In this document: in pieces, positions 32,383 to 32,731 of the stretch
Numbering within the stretch: the first letter of the stretch is position 1
How the letters are laid out: the number at the start of each line of letters is the position of its first letter
Origin: Rhodoplanes serenus
Lineage (GTDB): Bacteria; Pseudomonadota; Alphaproteobacteria; Rhizobiales; Xanthobacteraceae
Length of the DNA stretch: 32,731 nucleotides
Assembly: GCA_945897515.1 (NCBI GenBank)
Contig: CAMDFO010000053.1
Coordinates: forward strand, 1 to 32,731
Direction of reading: 5' to 3'
Position numbers and translations under genes: made by a program
Notes under the pieces: generated by a model
The model's input: the letters and a program-made list of their open reading frames with translations, nothing else
Told to the model about the DNA's origin: nothing
Databases searched by the model: none

Positions 32383-32731
32383 ATGGCGCTGCTGAGCATG
32401 ACCGGATTCGCGCGGGGCCACGGCGTCACCGGCCCTTACGCCTGGTCGTGGGAGCTGAAATCCGTCAACTCCAAGGGGCTGGATCTCAAGCTTCGACTGC
32501 CGCCGGGCTGGGACGCGATCGACGCGCCCGCGCGCGCCAAGGCGGCCGAGAAGCTGTCGCGCGGCAGCGTGTTCGCCAATCTCACGGTCAACCGCGAGGG
32601 CGTCGTTCCGGTGGCGCGTATCAACGAGCCGGTGCTGGCCGCCGTGCTCGCGACGCTCAAGGCGCTCTCCGGCAAGGTCGATGCGGCGCCGCCCACGCTC
32701 GACGGCATCCTGGCGTTGCGCGGCGTGATCG
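32383..32731 (+). CDS. YicC family endoribonuclease, 3' end cut by the window edge
   Basis: Only the first 116 codons are in the window. The start MALLSMTGFARG is the conserved YicC opening, followed by WSWELKSVNSKGLDLKLRLP, also typical of the family. Escherichia coli YicC is an endoribonuclease involved in RNA turnover, and the gene often lies beside gmk. Here it follows mltG by 70 bases, an order common in this group of bacteria. The ATG at 32383 is the only good start. The truncation is due to the window, not to a mutation. Confidence 0.95.
   Translation, partial: MALLSMTGFARGHGVTGPYAWSWELKSVNSKGLDLKLRLPPGWDAIDAPARAKAAEKLSRGSVFANLTVNREGVVPVARINEPVLAAVLATLKALSGKVDAAPPTLDGILALRGVI

Noticed and set aside
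1..32731. tRNA, rRNA, insertion sequences, phage genes or toxin-antitoxin pairs
   Set aside because: The gaps were read on both strands; no cloverleaf, rRNA, transposase, integrase or paired small toxin and antitoxin was recognised.

Overview
The window is high-GC, densely coded bacterial chromosome. Its gene order and protein sequences point to an alphaproteobacterium of the order Hyphomicrobiales (Rhizobiales), most likely the Bradyrhizobium/Rhodopseudomonas/Afipia neighbourhood. This rests on the rpsF-rpsR-DUF2232-rplI ... dnaB-alr-radA-cvpA-purF block, the fabD-fabG-acpP-fabF-mltG-yicC block, several orphan Bug/TctC binding proteins and GC-rich dispersed palindromes. The assignment is inferred from remembered family knowledge; no search was run.

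Layout. Positions 1-5000 are accessory or signalling DNA: a small reverse-strand ORF, an ArsC/Spx-like protein, a palindromic repeat, a flavin reductase, a 7-TM diguanylate cyclase, an SDR protein whose catalytic residues are all replaced, and two tandem paralogous single-pass membrane proteins of unknown function. Positions 5150-12320 carry a Bug binding protein (reverse), then a forward run of NnrU-like protein, panB, a YfgM-like TPR protein, a proline-rich lipoprotein, der, an MFS exporter and an exported basic protein. Positions 12325-25281 are almost entirely reverse strand. In transcription order they are rpsF, rpsR, DUF2232, rplI (ending in a strong terminator), cfa, dnaB, alr, a VOC protein, radA, cvpA, purF and an SDR. 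One forward gene interrupts them, for a cytochrome c-like protein with a CX4CH motif. From 25518 to the end, forward genes for fatty-acid synthesis (fabD, fabG, acpP, fabF) lead to mltG and the start of yicC. A Bug binding-protein gene lies between fabF and mltG.

How the parts work together. The reverse block combines ribosomal proteins, replication and repair (dnaB, radA), D-alanine supply for the wall (alr) and the first step of purine synthesis (purF with cvpA). The forward block combines fatty-acid elongation with control of glycan-strand length (mltG). rpsF and fabD are divergent, and the 293-bp gap between them holds a promoter-like sequence in each direction. A perfect 14-bp palindrome sits inside the fabD one. 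No rRNA, tRNA, CRISPR array, phage or insertion sequence was recognised, and no gene-free stretch exceeds 300 bp.

I did not find a clear multi-gene defence or mobile system. The least explained items are the tandem membrane paralogs (3552-4964), the CX4CH protein (22056-22730), the SDR with a replaced active site (2771-3550), the exported basic protein (11789-12322), and the proline-rich extension of MltG with its 21-bp repeats.
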